Counted from the first letter of the stretch, positions 21,963 through 34,799 are shown. The stretch: 64,000 nt of DNA from Buddleja alternifolia (GCA_019426215.1 CM033405.1:8161001-8225000), one strand, 5' to 3'. A program made the numbers and translations. Notes: generated from the letters alone by a model not told the origin.

Positions 21963-23010
21963 CTATTTCAATTTGTAGATGGTGACACCCTGGGTTGTAT
22001 GGCCTTTGTCCCTATGAAACCTGCAGTACTTTTTGGACTTGAGGCGGCTGGGGCTATCACTCATTTTCTTGGGCCATGAGACTATTCTTTGCTGCTCGGC
22101 AATGGCCAGGACTTGTTCCCTTGATAGAGTGAGCGGAATGTACTTAGCAAACCCCGATGGGAGCATAGGCTTTCTCTCCTTGGCCTCTGGCGTTTTGTCG
22201 TCATCTCTGACATTCCTCTTATTGCCACCGCCTTCATTTTTTAGTGGGCCAACAGTTTCTTCAATCCTTATATACTTCTCAGCTTTAGCCAGCAACCCTT
22301 CCATGGTTGATGGGGGCTTTCTTGTTATTGATTCCTTAAACCTACTATTGCGTAAGTTTCTTTGTATAATTCCTGACAACAACTCATGATTTACGTGCGG
22401 CACCTCTAACACCGCGTTGGAGAAACGCGGCACATACTCCCTCAGGGACTCACCATTTTTTTGAACCACCGTGAATAAGAAAGATGTTATCTTAGGGTAT
22501 TTCTTGTTCATGGAGAAGTGATTGAGGAAATGCCTAGTTAGCTGCTCAAAGTCGGTGATGGTACCGGCGGGCAGGTGATTAAACAAACTAATCACCCTTC
22601 CCGAAAGGGTGGTTCGGAAGATCTTACAGTAGGCTGCGTCGCTGATGTCATACATGTCAGCCTTAGTGTTGAACTTGTCAACTGTTCCTGGGGGTCTCCA
22701 GCTCCCTCGTACTCAGTTGAATGAGGTATCTTAAGCCTTGGCGGCAACGACTCTGCCAGAATTGCTGAGCAGAATGGACTTCTCTTCGGGGGAGCCACAT
22801 CTAGTGGCACCAACTGCATATCCTCATATAGCCCGATGTTCTCCGAGCTCATAGTAGGGCGAGGGGCGTCCTTGCGATGATCATCTTGCCTCGGCAAGGC
22901 CTCCTCGGGGGTCAAAGAGGCTCGGCCTCAGCGAGGAGATTTGGGAGGCGTTAGCTTTTTGTCTCTACCTCTTGGTGGACTCTCATGTGGTGAGACCAGA
23001 CTATTCTCCT
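21963..23010 (-). pseudogene. gag: Gypsy gag, main part
   Basis: Frame 1 (about 22592-22950) carries FCSAILAESLPPRLKIPHST and YEGAGDPQEQL. After a frameshift near 22680, frame 2 (21963-22655) carries MYDISDAAYCKIFRTTLSG, FEQLTRHFLNHFSMNKKYP, SLREYVPRF and the C-terminal KKYCRFHRDKGHTTQ. This is the retrotrans_gag domain and terminal Cys-His motif of Tat/Athila gag. An in-frame stop lies in the N-terminal part. The gag text is cut at 23010 by copia 2 and resumes at 33003. Confidence 0.85.
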
Positions 23011-24570
23011 TGTTGGGAATTATACGAATAAAACGCAGCGGAAAGTAAATTTAATTCCCAAAGTCCGAATCATCTCTAATCCTCGTGTTTAATTGTGTAT
23101 AGAAAAATTACCGTTCTCGCGTATGTTGATTTTTGAACGTAATCCTTTTCTCTAACGCCGAATTTGCCAACGTCTCTAATTCGTCACGCTGGAATCAAAA
23201 ACGAAAAACTCCTCCTTTCTTCCTTGTCAAAGACGGCTAGAGAGAGAGGTGGGAGACTTTTTCTTGGAGAGAAAGTTATGTAAGTTGCCTTGTGTTATTT
23301 TTCACCTTGTGATATATTTATATCATTATGAAACAATAACACTAGCATGCAAGAGCCCTATTTGGGCGTCTATTTGGCCGCCCCTTAGTGGGCTCGGAAG
23401 CCTTCGGGCTTTCGTCTTGCTTGCTAATTAATTAATCGGATAATTTATTTATCCAATAAATAAATTGATAATCCAATTAATTCAATTCCTAATTAATTTA
23501 TAATTCAATTTCTCCAAGAAATTAATTAACTCATTAATTTAATTAATTACTTAAATTATCCAATAATTAATTAATTAATTACAGCATCCAATGCCGTGAA
23601 TTTCTCTCAAGTCTTTTTCCCATGTTTTTCCTTTTCCACTTCCTTTAAGCGCGACTCTTTAGGTTCGTCTCAAAAGACAATTGGGAGGAATCCAAAAGGG
23701 TGTGAGTGACACCTAGCCAGTCTCGTGGCTCACACCGTAACCCAATTGAGAACGAATGAATAGGATCATTCCAAACCTTTACGCCGTGAATACCGTACGT
23801 GTATAAACCTTTTATTCTTATATCCCAGTCAAGTAAGAGTCATGGTTTAAAGTCAAACTCATATAACTTGACCATATGCCTAAGCTCATAATAAGTCGAG
23901 GTATTTAAATGCTTTAGCCAAAGACTTTTATCCTCACTTATTCATGATCGCATAGGATATTTTACTCATTCACTTATGAGAGAATAAATTCCATATTGCA
24001 AATCAATTAACAATGCTACTTGCCCATCAAGTTGCACTTCGAGGCCGATTCCACCAACAGGTGATTTGAATCTAACTACTCTAATTTCTCAGGTCAGAGG
24101 TTCACACCTACCTATCACTACTTATCAGTTTCATCATTGACTGTCAATGAGTGAATACCCATGTGATGAACTGATGCGAGTCGTGTTCGAACATATCAGT
24201 CCAACTGACATGTCTATGATATAAGTTCCCACTACCATTTTCATAGTGTATGGCTGACACTTTCTCTGTCGAAACTTACATCATACAAGTCTTTATTCAC
24301 TATTGATGCCCAATTAATATTTCTTTGACTTGCGAACCCTTTTAGATGTCAAGGGTCAAACCATTCTAGTGCCTTTTCTCCTATCCCATAGGAGGTAGAA
24401 GGTTTGCCTTGTCATCAAGGACTTTACGTTGTTTATTATACCTTACAAATGCCTATAAGAAAACAACAATCAAATGCCTTATATTAATTGAAAAAACCAT
24501 AGTTTAGTTACAATGTTTATGCCCTATAAATCTATCCTCTTTATGGCATTCGAGGGCATATACTCTAACA
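23011..24570 (-). repeat. 3' LTR of copia 2 (1560 bp)
   Basis: Highly similar to 31403-33002. It lacks a ~38-bp segment present in the other LTR at about 32481-32518. Otherwise the differences are scattered substitutions. Confidence 0.95.
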
Positions 24571-24585
24571 ATCTCCCACTTGCAC

Positions 24586-27400
24586 TCAATGCCATTTTCT
24601 GTGGTATTTAATACCCATCTTTTCGAGATGTTTTTCCAGCACCGCCTGTGCCAATGGCTTGGTCAATGGATCAGCGACATTGTCGGCTGCGGCTATTTTC
24701 TGAACAGCTATTTCACCTCGTGCAACGATCTCTCTTATGATGTGATATCTCCTCTCTATGTGTTTGGATTTATTGTGAAACCTAGGTTCCTTCGCTTGCG
24801 CTATAGCTCCGCTGTTGTCACAATAAAGTGGCAACAAGAGCTTTATGCTAGGAACCACTTGAAGTTCCTCAACGAACTTCCTAATCCAAACGGCTTCTTT
24901 AGTTGCCTCCGAGGCAGCTATATATTCAGCCTCTGTGGTGGAGTCTGCGGTTGTGCTTTGCTTGGAACTTTTCCAAGTCACCGCTCCACCATTTAGAGTA
25001 AATACAAATCCCGAGGTGGATTTCCGGTCATCAACATCAGATTGGAAATCCGAATCAGTGTACCCGTCCACCCTCAAGTCACCACTTCCATAGGTGAGAA
25101 TCATAGCCTTAGTTCTTTTTAGATACTTTTGGATATTCTTCACAGCTATCCATTGTTCCTTACCAGGGTTTGCTTGAAATTGACTAACAATGCTCACAAC
25201 ATAAGCAATGTTGGGTCTAGTACAGAGCATCGCGTACATCAAGCTGCCCACAGCAGACGCATAGGCTATACTGTTCATTTCTTTTCTATCTTCCTCACTT
25301 TGAGGACACATAGATTTCGAAAGATGTATCCCATGTCTCATTGTTAGAAACCCTTTCTTAGAATCTTCCATTCGATACCTTTTTAGGACCTTTTCTAAGT
25401 AAAGGTCTTGAGAAAGTCCTATCATTCTTTTGGTTCGATCTCTATAGGTCCGAATCCCTAAAATATAGGTCGCTTCTCCCAAGTCTTTCATGGAGAATGT
25501 ACTCGAAAGCCACTTCTTGGTCATGGTGAGCATTCCTATGTCATTCCCAATGAGTAATATGTCATCTACATATAACACTAGGAATGTCAACTTGCTCCCA
25601 CTGACCTTCTTGTAAATAGAGGGCTCGTCTTCGTTTTTGATGAAGTCAAATCCTTTGACAACCTCATCAAAATGTAGATTCCAGCTACGAGACATTTGTT
25701 TGAGTCCATAAATAGATCTCTCAAGTTTACACACCTTATGAATATGCTCCTCGGATTCAAAACCTTTAGGCTGTTCCATATAGATATCCTCTTCTAGGAA
25801 TCCATTTAGGAAAGCAGTTTTGACATTCATTTGCCATATTTCATAATCTAGGTGTGCTGCTATTGCAAGTAGAATCCTTATTGATTTGATCATAGCCACT
25901 GGCGAGAAGGTTTCTTGGTAGTCAATTCCTTCCTTTTGACTATACCCTTTCGCCACTAGCCTGGCTTTGTAGGTGTCTACTTTGCCATCAACACCAATCT
26001 TTCTCTTGTAGATCCATTTACACCCGATTAGTTTTACCCCTTCAAGTTGGTCTACAAGTTTCCAGACTTGGTTTGCATGCATCGAATCGATCTCAGTTTG
26101 CATAGCTTCACGCCATCTAGCAGCATCCACATCCACGATCGCTTGATCAAAAGTGGAGGGATCATCTCCATGATCCTCCTCTAACACAGAATGGAGATCC
26201 AACTCCCTCTGCATTAGATATCCGTACCTCTCAGGCGGTTGAAATACTCTATTCGATCGTCGTGGTTGTGGTTGTGTTACAGAAGGTTCGGTTCTCACTC
26301 CCTGTGTAGATGTATCCAGTAGGGTTTCATTTTGTTCTTCTAGAACAATCTTTCTACCCGCTCCTTCTTCTTGATTGAACTCATCTTCAAGAAAGTGGGC
26401 TTGTAATGCTACAATGATCCTTTGATCATTGTGCAGGTAGAAGAGGTATCCTATAGAATCTTCAGGATATCCAACGAAACGTCCCTTTAAGGACCCAACC
26501 TCCAACTTGTCCACTTTAGTCTTCTTGACATAAGCCGGACATCCCCAAATCTTTATGTGATTAAGACTTGGCTTCCTATTTCTCCACATTTCATAGGGAG
26601 TCATAGGAACGGACTTGGATGGACATCTATTTAATATGTGTGCAGCTGTAAACAGCGCGTGACCCCACAGTGAAATGGGTAAATCAGTGTAGCTAAGCAT
26701 GGAGCGAACCATGTCCAACACGGTTCGATTCCTTCGCTCTGCTACTCCATTCAACTGTGGAGTCGCGAGGTGTGAGTTGCAATACTATACCATTCTCTCT
26801 GAGGTATAAGTTAAACTCGTCGCTCATATATTCTCCTCTTCGATCAGATCGAAGAGTTTTTATATGTTGACTTGTTTGATTTTCCACTAAAGCCTTGAAT
26901 TCTTTGAACTTATCAATGGATTCAGACTTATGGTTCATCAGGTACACTAGACCATACCGAGAATGGTCATCAGTGAAGGTGATAAAGTAAAGGAAACCTC
27001 ATCTGGCCATTTCTCCAAATGGACCACAAACGTCAGTATGCACTAAGCCTAAGATTTGTGAGGCCCTTTCAAAATTCCCTGTGAAGGGCGATCAAGCCAT
27101 CTTGCCTTTGAGACAAGATTCACAAGTAGGATAGGGATCCAATCCCAGTGGGCCAATTAGCCCATCTTTTTCCATTTTTCGAATCTTTTGTTCGCCAGCA
27201 TGGCCTAGTCGAAGGTGCCATAATAATCTTTGGTTTATTTGAAGCCTACTACATTTCCTTTGTATTGTATTCACAACACACTTATTCTTGACATTAAGGT
27301 AACACAATGCATTTATCAAAGAAACAAAGTCTACTAATTTATTACCATAATAAATCTTGCATTGTTCATTAATAAAACGAAAGTGTAACCTTATTTAACT
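24586..27400 (-). pseudogene. pol: Copia 2 integrase-RT-RNase H, broken
   Basis: The longest frame (24586-26754, 722 codons) runs from integrase C-terminus (NGVAERRNRTVLDMVRSML) through RT (LIGCKWIYKRKIGVDGK, QMNVKTAFLNGFLEEDIYM, VLYVDDILLIGND) to RNase H (YTDSDF, STSGFVFTLNGGAVTWKSSK, TTEAEYIAASEA, HIERRYHIIREIVARGEIAV). Upstream, in other frames, come integrase TLRSDRRGEY and the pre-integrase LLWHLRLGHAGEQKI with CESCLKGKMA, followed by stops near 27090 and 27000. QMNV replaces the usual QMDV, so the first RT catalytic aspartate is changed to asparagine. The protease DTG/DSG region between gag and pre-integrase is not present. Non-functional. Confidence 0.9.
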
Positions 27401-27653
27401 AAAACGGAAATTGAACCAATGTTTAACAATATCCAAAAATAGCATATGTCTAGAATAAAAAATAATGAGGCAGATCTTGTTTTAGTAACCACGACGCCTT
27501 GCCCGCTGCCTACTTTGATCTTCTCCTCATTAGGGCTCAGCTCCCTTCTTCTTCCGAAATTCTGATTCACACAATTATACAAAAGGTATTAACTTCTGAA
27601 TCATAATCGATGAAGAAGGAATATTATAAAGCAATTAGTTTCAAACTATAAAG

Positions 27654-28493
27654 TTATTCACCTTTTGCTTGTATATTAAGACAGTCTCTTCCCCAGTGGC
27701 TCAACTCACCGCAGCATAAACATGTGTCCTGTTTTCTAGCCCTCTTATTTCTCCTTCGCTGTGCCTTGTTGCAAGTCGTACTGGATGCTCCCTCCTCTAA
27801 ATGGGCATTATTCTTTTTTCCATCAAATGTTTTAGGAAATGTAATAGCCATCGGATTGTTCCATTTTTCCGTCTTTATTTGTATCTGAGCAACCTTGAGT
27901 TTTTCCAATAGCCCAGTTAAAGATCCCTCATTGTCATTTATATCAAAATTTATGACGAAATAATAGAACGAATCTGGGAGTGACTGTAGAATAAGATCGA
28001 CTTGGAGATCCAAGTCCATGTAGAAGTTTAAAGATTTTAGTTTTTCTATCATGGTCATCATTTTGAAAACGTGTTCTCCAACATCTTCTCCTTCAGTCAT
28101 TTTAGTTCGGAATAGATCCCTTGAAATAAAGTATCCGGCGGTCCTACCGCGTTCTCCGAACAATTCATCCAGATGATGGATAATGTCTCTTGCATTATCC
28201 ATCTTATCATGAGACCTTTGTAGCTCTATGCACATTGAGCTCAATATATACACTCTTGCTCTATGGATGTCACAGCACCAATCCCAACGAGCTAGGCAAA
28301 CTTCATCACCCTCGTCTGGTCTAGGAATGGGAGGACGGCCAATTTCCAATACATAGTCAATGGATTCACTGCTAAGGACCATCCTAAGCATAGTGAGCCA
28401 TTCTATGTAATTTGGACCAGTGAGAATCGTATTTTCCATTAACTTCGACAGTGGTTTGGGAGACATGGTTTTTGATTGAGAGAGATAAAACAA
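27654..28493 (-). CDS. gag: Copia 2 Gag
   Basis: A 279-codon open frame starts about 2.9 kb downstream of the 5' LTR. It contains LTGPNYIEWLTMLRMVLSS, DELFGERGRTAGYFISRDLF, FKMMTMIEKLKSL and DLILQSLPDSFYYFVINF, the retrotran_gag/UBN2 domain of Angela-type copia. It ends with the zinc knuckle CLCCGELSHWGRDC (CX2CX4HX4C intact), then a stop soon after. Gag binds element RNA and forms virus-like particles in the cytoplasm. The frame looks intact, although the rest of the element is damaged. It could still be packaged or expressed, but there is no evidence of either. Confidence 0.8.
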   Translation of the reverse strand: MFYLSQSKTMSPKPLSKLMENTILTGPNYIEWLTMLRMVLSSESIDYVLEIGRPPIPRPDEGDEVCLARWDWCCDIHRARVYILSSMCIELQRSHDKMDNARDIIHHLDELFGERGRTAGYFISRDLFRTKMTEGEDVGEHVFKMMTMIEKLKSLNFYMDLDLQVDLILQSLPDSFYYFVINFDINDNEGSLTGLLEKLKVAQIQIKTEKWNNPMAITFPKTFDGKKNNAHLEEGASSTTCNKAQRRRNKRARKQDTCLCCGELSHWGRDCLNIQAKGE

Positions 28494-29085
28494 AATGACT
28501 GCAGAAAATAAGCCAGACTTAATTAGATTATTGAACTAAACTAAAACCAAGTTTAAAATCAAGGACTTCGACTTATAACTTGGCTCCCACTACATTTTTC
28601 GAAATTTCACACTCCCACTGTGAAAAGACGGAAGCGATCGTTGATGAAAACTTCGTCGTGGGGATTGAGTTCTTTAATTAATATAATGGATGGCAACCCT
28701 TTAACGATATTTGGTCCATTACTTAATTAAAGTGATGTCAAACATCAATCTATCAAATAGACGGTTCAATCATATTTATCCCATAATCCACAAAAACCGC
28801 AACCCTTTAGCGATTTATTGGTAATGTGGACTATCTAAGTTCATTCCCACTAACTCCTCATAATCTAACATTTGAATTTAACCTTGCAACCCTTTAACAA
28901 TATTTGGGGTAAAATATGTCTCGATTAAGGCATCTAATGCACTTAATAAAATTCTAGAACTAAATCTTGATACATGACCCCCACTTAGTGGGAAGATGCC
29001 ACATATGGATTTAATTCTTGATCTTATCAAGTTTAGTGGAGGGAAAGGATGCCTAGCACATCTAACTAACTTAGTATAATTTTTA

Positions 29086-29448
29086 GGAGTAAAAACAGTA
29101 ACCTACCCAAACTTTTCAAGTTTTGACACTTTTTTATACAAACTTCTCTTTTTTACATTTATTTATCTGAACTAATCGGATTTTACACAATTTTATCTTT
29201 TGGCATTTTCCGGCGGAATATTCCGCCGGAATTCCTCACATGCGACCCATGTGACCAATTTTTGGCTAAAAGTCTTTTTTGCCCTTAAATTGGTGAGCCC
29301 CACTTGAAACAAGGCCACAAAAAAATTTTTTTAAAAAAAAAGAAAGAAAAAGATAAACAAACCCAAATTAAGAAAATATAATAACTTTTTTCTTCATCTT
29401 CTTTATCTTTTCTTTTCATCTTCTTTATCTTTTCTCTTCATCTTCTGC

Positions 29449-29487
<39 letters not shown>

Positions 29488-29565
29488 ACACACACATATA
29501 TTATATATATATATCACACACACACACACACATATATATATACACGCAGACACACACACACACAT

Positions 29566-29596
<31 letters not shown>

Positions 29597-29734
29597 CACG
29601 CAGACACACATACACACATGTGTGTGTGTGCATGTTGTGTGTGATTCAAAAAATGTGTTGACACACATACACACATGTGTGTGTGTGTGTGCGTGATTGT
29701 GTGTGTGATTCAAATTTTTGTGTTTGTGGGTGTG

Positions 29735-29778
<44 letters not shown>

Positions 29779-30094
29779 TCAGTGAGTGTGTGTGCGCGTC
29801 TGGTGTGAGTGTGTGTGGGGGGTTGAAGAAGATAGGTTAGAGAGAGGAAAAAAAAGGTAAAAGGGCAAATGACTAAGATGACCTTCAAATTTTGTGTTAA
29901 ATTGCATTTTCACCCATATATTGGTCACATGCGTTGCATGTGACAGAATCCCGGCGAAATATTTCGTCCGAAAATGCCAAAAGATAAAATTGTGTAAAAT
30001 CCGATTAGTTCAGATAAATAAATGTAAAAAAGAGAAGTTTGTATAAAAAAGTGTCAAAACTCGAAAAGTTTGGGTAGGTTACTGTTTTTACCCC
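29086..30094. mobile_element. Mutator-type MITE with ~190-bp TIRs
   Basis: The left end GGAGTAAAAACAGTAACCTA and right end (other strand) GGGGTAAAAACAGTAACCTA begin inverted repeats that continue about 190 bp, through TAATCGGATTTTACACAATT to a GGCATTTTC block. A perfect 9-bp duplication TAATTTTTA flanks it at 29077-29085 and 30095-30103. The interior is a large (TA)n/(CA)n/(TG)n microsatellite. It has no coding capacity. It lies within the copia 2 leader, so it inserted after copia 2. Confidence 0.92.
29450..29800. repeat. Compound (TA)n/(CA)n/(TG)n microsatellite
   Basis: Long alternating blocks of TA, CA and TG fill the centre of the MITE. The CA blocks on the left and TG blocks on the right are inverted, so the centre could itself fold back. 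Frames read through it are meaningless. Confidence 0.95.
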
Positions 30095-31389
30095 TAATTT
30101 TTATTTGGGAGAATTCATGTTCTAAACATTTAATTCGTCTCACTTTGCACATTTACCAAATTTATATAGCTCATATTGATAACACACATGCTTCATACAA
30201 CTAATGAACATGCATCGAAAGCAATAATACAACACACATGTCTATGGACTTTTATCTAGAGGGCCCAAGCCAATGGGTCCATCATAAAATTGAAAAAGAA
30301 AAGCCTAGCTAATCTTCGTGGGCTCCAAGCTCCTCTTCTTTTGCATGATCTCCATCTTTAAAGACCTATTCTATTTCTATTTATTACAAGAGGTAATTTA
30401 AAACCTATACATAAATCTAGAAATAAAAGAAAATGGGCTCAAACCGGCCCTTACAACCCATCAAAAGAAATACATAATCAAAATAAGCAACCTAAGCCCA
30501 TAGACATATGTCACCATCACATAATACATGCTCGCGATAAATAAATCACTTATGTTGGTGATTGATAAAAATTAATTAGTCCAACTTAATTAATTTCCAC
30601 AATAAAATTCCAAATTTTATTGATTCATATGAAAATAATCCTATTTATGAGAATTCTTTATTTAAATAAATAACTTAATAAATAAAATTCTCCAAGAGTT
30701 TATTAATTAATTATTTCATTCAAATAAAGATCAAGAAAAACTATATTGGGCTTAATTTTATCAAAATTAAATTACCAACCATTGGCATATTCAAAATTAA
30801 TTAATTAGGCCTAATAACTAATTTATTGAATTATTCACAATTTTAATCAAAACAATTTGGGCCCCTTTTTAATTAAATTCGGGTCATCATCCTTTTGACC
30901 CACCCAGATAACTAAAATAGCCCAAACACCTATTCAATTAAAATTTGGACCTTAGGAAAATATAACCCGACCCATTAGGGCCCGAGTCACGAAAACCCGG
31001 GCCCCGAAACAGGTCCGTGCGCTGGGCTCATGGCACGGTGTATGCGCGCACGGTTTAATCATGCTTGGCCAGATGCCCAGCGTCCGGCCAGCCCCTCCGA
31101 CTGGCGCCGTGAAATGGCACGGCGTTGGGGGCCCACCCAGTGTGTGCAGTGCACACAGCGCACAGCGGGCGGCATGATTTTTGCGTCGCGCTCGTCTCGG
31201 GGTTATACTTCTCCGATTCTCATAAAATTTATATGCCCAGATTCGCAACTGATTAAACTACAACTTTCATGAAGAAACTGCAGCAAGATCCAGAATAGTT
31301 TCATATGAAAAATACTTTCAAAGCATGCCTCAAAAACGCGGAAAAATAGTCAATTCACATAAGCAATTAAACACAGAATTTAGAGATTG

Positions 31390-31402
31390 GCTCTAATACC
31401 AC
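31390..31402 (-). other. Primer-binding site of copia 2
   Basis: The minus strand TGGTATTAGAGCC directly downstream of the 5' LTR is one or two bases from the common initiator tRNA-Met site TGGTATCAGAGC. Confidence 0.85.
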
Positions 31403-33002
31403 TGTTGGGAATTATACGAATAAAACGCAGCAGGAAGTAAATTTAATTTCCAAAGCCCGAATCATCTCTAATCCTCGTGTTTAATTGTGTATAGAAAAAT
31501 TATCGTTCTCGCGTATGTTGATTTTTGAACGTGATCCTTTTCTCTAACGCCGAATTTGCCAACGTCTCTAATTCGTCACGCCAGAATCAAAAAAGAAAAA
31601 CTCCTCCTTTCTTCCTTGTCAAAGACCGCTAGAGAGAGAGAGAGGTGGGAGACTTTTTCTTGGAGAGAAAGTTATGTAAGTTGTCTTGTGTTATTTTTCA
31701 CCTTGTGATATATTTATATCATTATGAAACAATAACACTAGCATGCAAGAGCCCTATTTGGGCATCTATTTGGCCGCCCCTTAGTGGGCTCGGAAGCCTT
31801 CGGGCTTTCGTCTTGCTTGCTAATTAATTAATCGGATAATTTATTTATCCAATAAATAAATTGATAATCCAATTAATTCAATTCCTAATTAATTTATAAT
31901 TCAATTTCTCCAAGAAATTAATTAACTCATTAATTTAATTAATTAATTAAATTATCCAATAATTAATTAATTAATTACGGCATCCAATGCCGTGAATTTC
32001 TCTCAAGTCTTTTTCCCATGTTTTTCCTTTTGCATTTCCTTTAAGCGCGACTCTTTAGGTTCGTCTCAAAAGGCAATTGGGAAGAATCCAAAGGGGTGTG
32101 AGTGACACCTAGCCAGTCTCGTGGCTCACACCGTAACCCAATTGAGAACGAATGAATAGGATCATTCCAAACCTTTACGCCGTGAATACCGTACGTGTAT
32201 AAACCTTTTATTCTTATATCCCAGTCAAGTAAGAGTCATGGTTTAAAGTCAAACTCATATAACTTGACCATATGCCTAAGCTCATAATAAGTCGAGGTAT
32301 TTAAATGCTTTAGCCAAAGATTTTCATCCTCACTAATTCATGATCGCATAGGATATTTTACTCATTCACTTATGAGAGAATAAATTTCATATTGCAAATC
32401 AGTTAACAATGCTACTTGTCCATCAAGTCGCACTTTGAGGTCAATTCCACCAACAGGTGATTTGAATCTAACTACTCTAATGACAGATTTGATGTCACAC
32501 GTACATCTTCAACTCGATTTCTCAGGTCAGAGGTTCAAACGTACCTATCACTACTTATCAGTTTCATCAATGACTGTCAATGAGTGAATACCCATGTGAT
32601 GAACTGATGCGAGCCATGTTCGAACATATCAGTCCAACTGACACGTCTATGATATAAGTTTCCACTACCATTTCCATATGTACGACTGACATTTTCTCTA
32701 TCGAAACTTACATCATACAAGTCTTTATTCACTATTGATGCCCAATCAATATTTCTTAGACTTGCGAACCCTTTTAGATGTCATGGGTCAAACCATTCTA
32801 GTGCCTTTCCTCCTATCCCATAGGAGGTAGAAGGTTCGCCTTGTCATCAAGGACTTTACGTTGTTTATTATACCTTACAAATGCCTATAAGAAAACAACA
32901 ATCAAATGCCTTATATTAATTGGAAAAACCATAGTTTAGTTACAATGTTTATGCCCTATAAATCTATCCTCTTTATGGCATTTGAGGGCATATACTCTAA
33001 CA
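31403..33002 (-). repeat. 5' LTR of copia 2 (1600 bp)
   Basis: Pairs with 23011-24570. It contains a (TTAATTAA)-rich stretch around 31860-31975 and ends next to the duplicated CTCCT. Confidence 0.95.
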
Positions 33003-33222
33003 CTCCTCTCTCTCCCTTGCTGCTCCATTGACAGGTGAGTTGGATCACCTTGATCCAACCCCACCAGGGGTCAAGGATTCCTGACCTCGGCAGGGAGATT
33101 GGTTCGATGCTCCTCAGTGTGGGCGACTCTTCTCACGGGGCTCCGGACCCCGACGACCAGATGGAGTGGGTGGATCTTGCGGCCCCTTCTCTTGAGGTTG
33201 GGGAGCCTCCTGATGGTTTTTC
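33003..33222 (-). pseudogene. gag: Gypsy gag N-terminal segment
   Basis: GC-rich segment between copia 2 and the solo LTR. Its minus strand runs into the gag text at 23010 when copia 2 is ignored (…NGAARERG joining NSLVSPHESP). Stops are present. It is placed by continuity, with no domain match. Confidence 0.6.
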
Positions 33223-34799
33223 TGTTAGAGTGTATGCCCTCAAATGTCATAAAGAGGATAGATTTATAGGGCATTGATTTGTAACTAAACAATATCTTTT
33301 TGTAATATAAGGCATTATCTTATTTTTTTCTTATAGGCATTTGAGGTTTCAATAAACAACGTAAAGTCCTTGATAATAAGACAATCCTTCTACTTCCTAT
33401 GGGTTAGGAAGATTGGCACTAGAAGAGTTTGATCCTTATTATCTAAAATTGGTTCGCAAGTCGAAGAGAGTATTGACTGGACATCAATACTGGATAAAGA
33501 CTTGTATGATGTAAGTTTTTGATAGAGAAAATGTCATTCAAACACTATGGGAATGGTAGTGGGAACTTATGTCATAGACATCTCAGTTAGACTGATATGT
33601 TCGGACATGACTCGCATCTGTTTCATCACATAGGTTTTCACTCACTGACAGTCAATGATGAAACTGATAAGTTGTGATAGGTATGCGTGAACCTTAGACC
33701 TGAGCAATCAAGTTGAAGATGTACTTGTGACATCAAGTCTGTCATTAGAGCAGTTAGATCCAATTCACCCATTGGTGGGGTCGACCTCGAAGTGCGACTT
33801 GATGAGCAAGTAGCAGTCTTAATGGATTGGCAAAATGGGATTTATTCTCTCACAAGTGAATGAGCTAAATATCCTATGCAGTCATGAATGAATGAGGTCA
33901 AAAGTCTTTGGTCAAAGCATAAGAGATACTCATGTTAGACATGGAGGTATACTCCTTGACCTTGATTCATTATGAGCTAAGCATATGGTCAAGTTATGTG
34001 AGTTTGACTAAACCATGACTCTCACTTGACTGAGATATATGAATAAAAGGTTTATACTCGTACGGTATTCACAGCGTAAAAGGTTTGGAATGATCCTATT
34101 CATTCGTTCTCAATTAAGATACGATGTGAGTCACGGGTCTGGCTAGGTGTTACTCACATCCTCTTGGATTCCTCCCAATTGCTTCTTGAGACGAACCTAA
34201 AGAGTTGCGCTTAAAGGAATTACAAAAGGAAAAATCATGGAAATTGACTTGAGAGAATTCTCGGTATTGGATATCAAAATTAATTAATTATCATTGGATG
34301 ATCTTATTAATTAATTAAGTTGACATGTTAATTAATATCTTGGAATTAATTATAGAGTTAACAAGGATTTAATTAATTATTTGATTAATTTATTTATTGT
34401 ATAAATAATATTAATTAAATATAATTACATGAATTAAAATGGACTAAGCATAGGGCTTAGAAAAAGCCCTAAGTGGGCGTCCTGCCTAGGTTTTTTAGGT
34501 TATTTATTTTTCATTAGTAGTATAAATATATTTCTTAGTGAAAATCAAAACAAGCCTAAAGTCATAACTTTCTCTCAAAGTCAAAATAATCTTTCATCTC
34601 TCTCTCTCTCTCCATCTAGCTGAATTCAAGGAGGAAAAAGAAGAGGATCTTCGCTTTTGATTCCGGTGTGGCAATTTAGAGATGGCGACAATTTTGCTGT
34701 TCAAAAGGGATCGTGATTTCTGGTTCAGAAACTAAAATTCGCGAATAATGCACATATTTCAAAACACAATTTGAATATGCAAAATCAAGATGAACTATT
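33223..34799 (+). mobile_element. Solo LTR related to copia 2, opposite orientation
   Basis: Starts TGTTAGAGTGTATGCCCTCA, closely matching the copia 2 LTR start, and follows that LTR in order for about 1.5 kb (ATAAACAACGTAAAGTCCTT, TTTATACTCG..., CTTTTGATTCCGGTGTGG) with much more divergence than between the two copia 2 LTRs. The expected end (ATTCCCAACA) and the target duplication were not found, so the right border is approximate. It splits the gypsy gag N-terminus. Confidence 0.75.

Larger units (their letters stand above)
28494..31389 (-). other. Copia 2 long leader
   Basis: Non-coding region between primer-binding site and gag. It includes the 1-kb MULE at 29086-30094 and a GC-rich block at about 30960-31200 (CCCGGGCCCCGAAACAGG and similar). 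No gene was recognised. Confidence 0.6.
23011..33002 (-). mobile_element. Complete Ty1/copia retrotransposon (copia 2), Angela-like
   Basis: 9992 bp bounded by LTRs 23011-24570 and 31403-33002, with the perfect 5-bp duplication CTCCT at 23006-23010 and 33003-33007. On the minus strand the LTR starts TGTTAGAGTATATGCCC and ends TATAATTCCCAACA. A tRNA-Met-type primer-binding site TGGTATTAGAGCC and a purine tract AAGTGGGAGAT are present. The interior holds gag, pre-integrase, integrase, RT and RNase H in copia order. The protease active site is missing, the coding frame has stops and shifts, and a 1-kb MULE sits in the leader. LTR length (~1.6 kb) and sequence style suggest the Angela lineage. 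It is inserted in the gypsy gag. Confidence 0.92.

Noticed and set aside
22033..22389. 118-codon plus-strand frame over the gypsy gag
   Set aside because: Antisense shadow of gag with no domain.
29425..29888. Open frames of 70-83 codons on both strands
   Set aside because: They are read-through of TA/CA/TG microsatellite.
33035..33277. 80-codon plus-strand frame
   Set aside because: It overlaps the gypsy gag segment in antisense and runs into the solo LTR. No domain.
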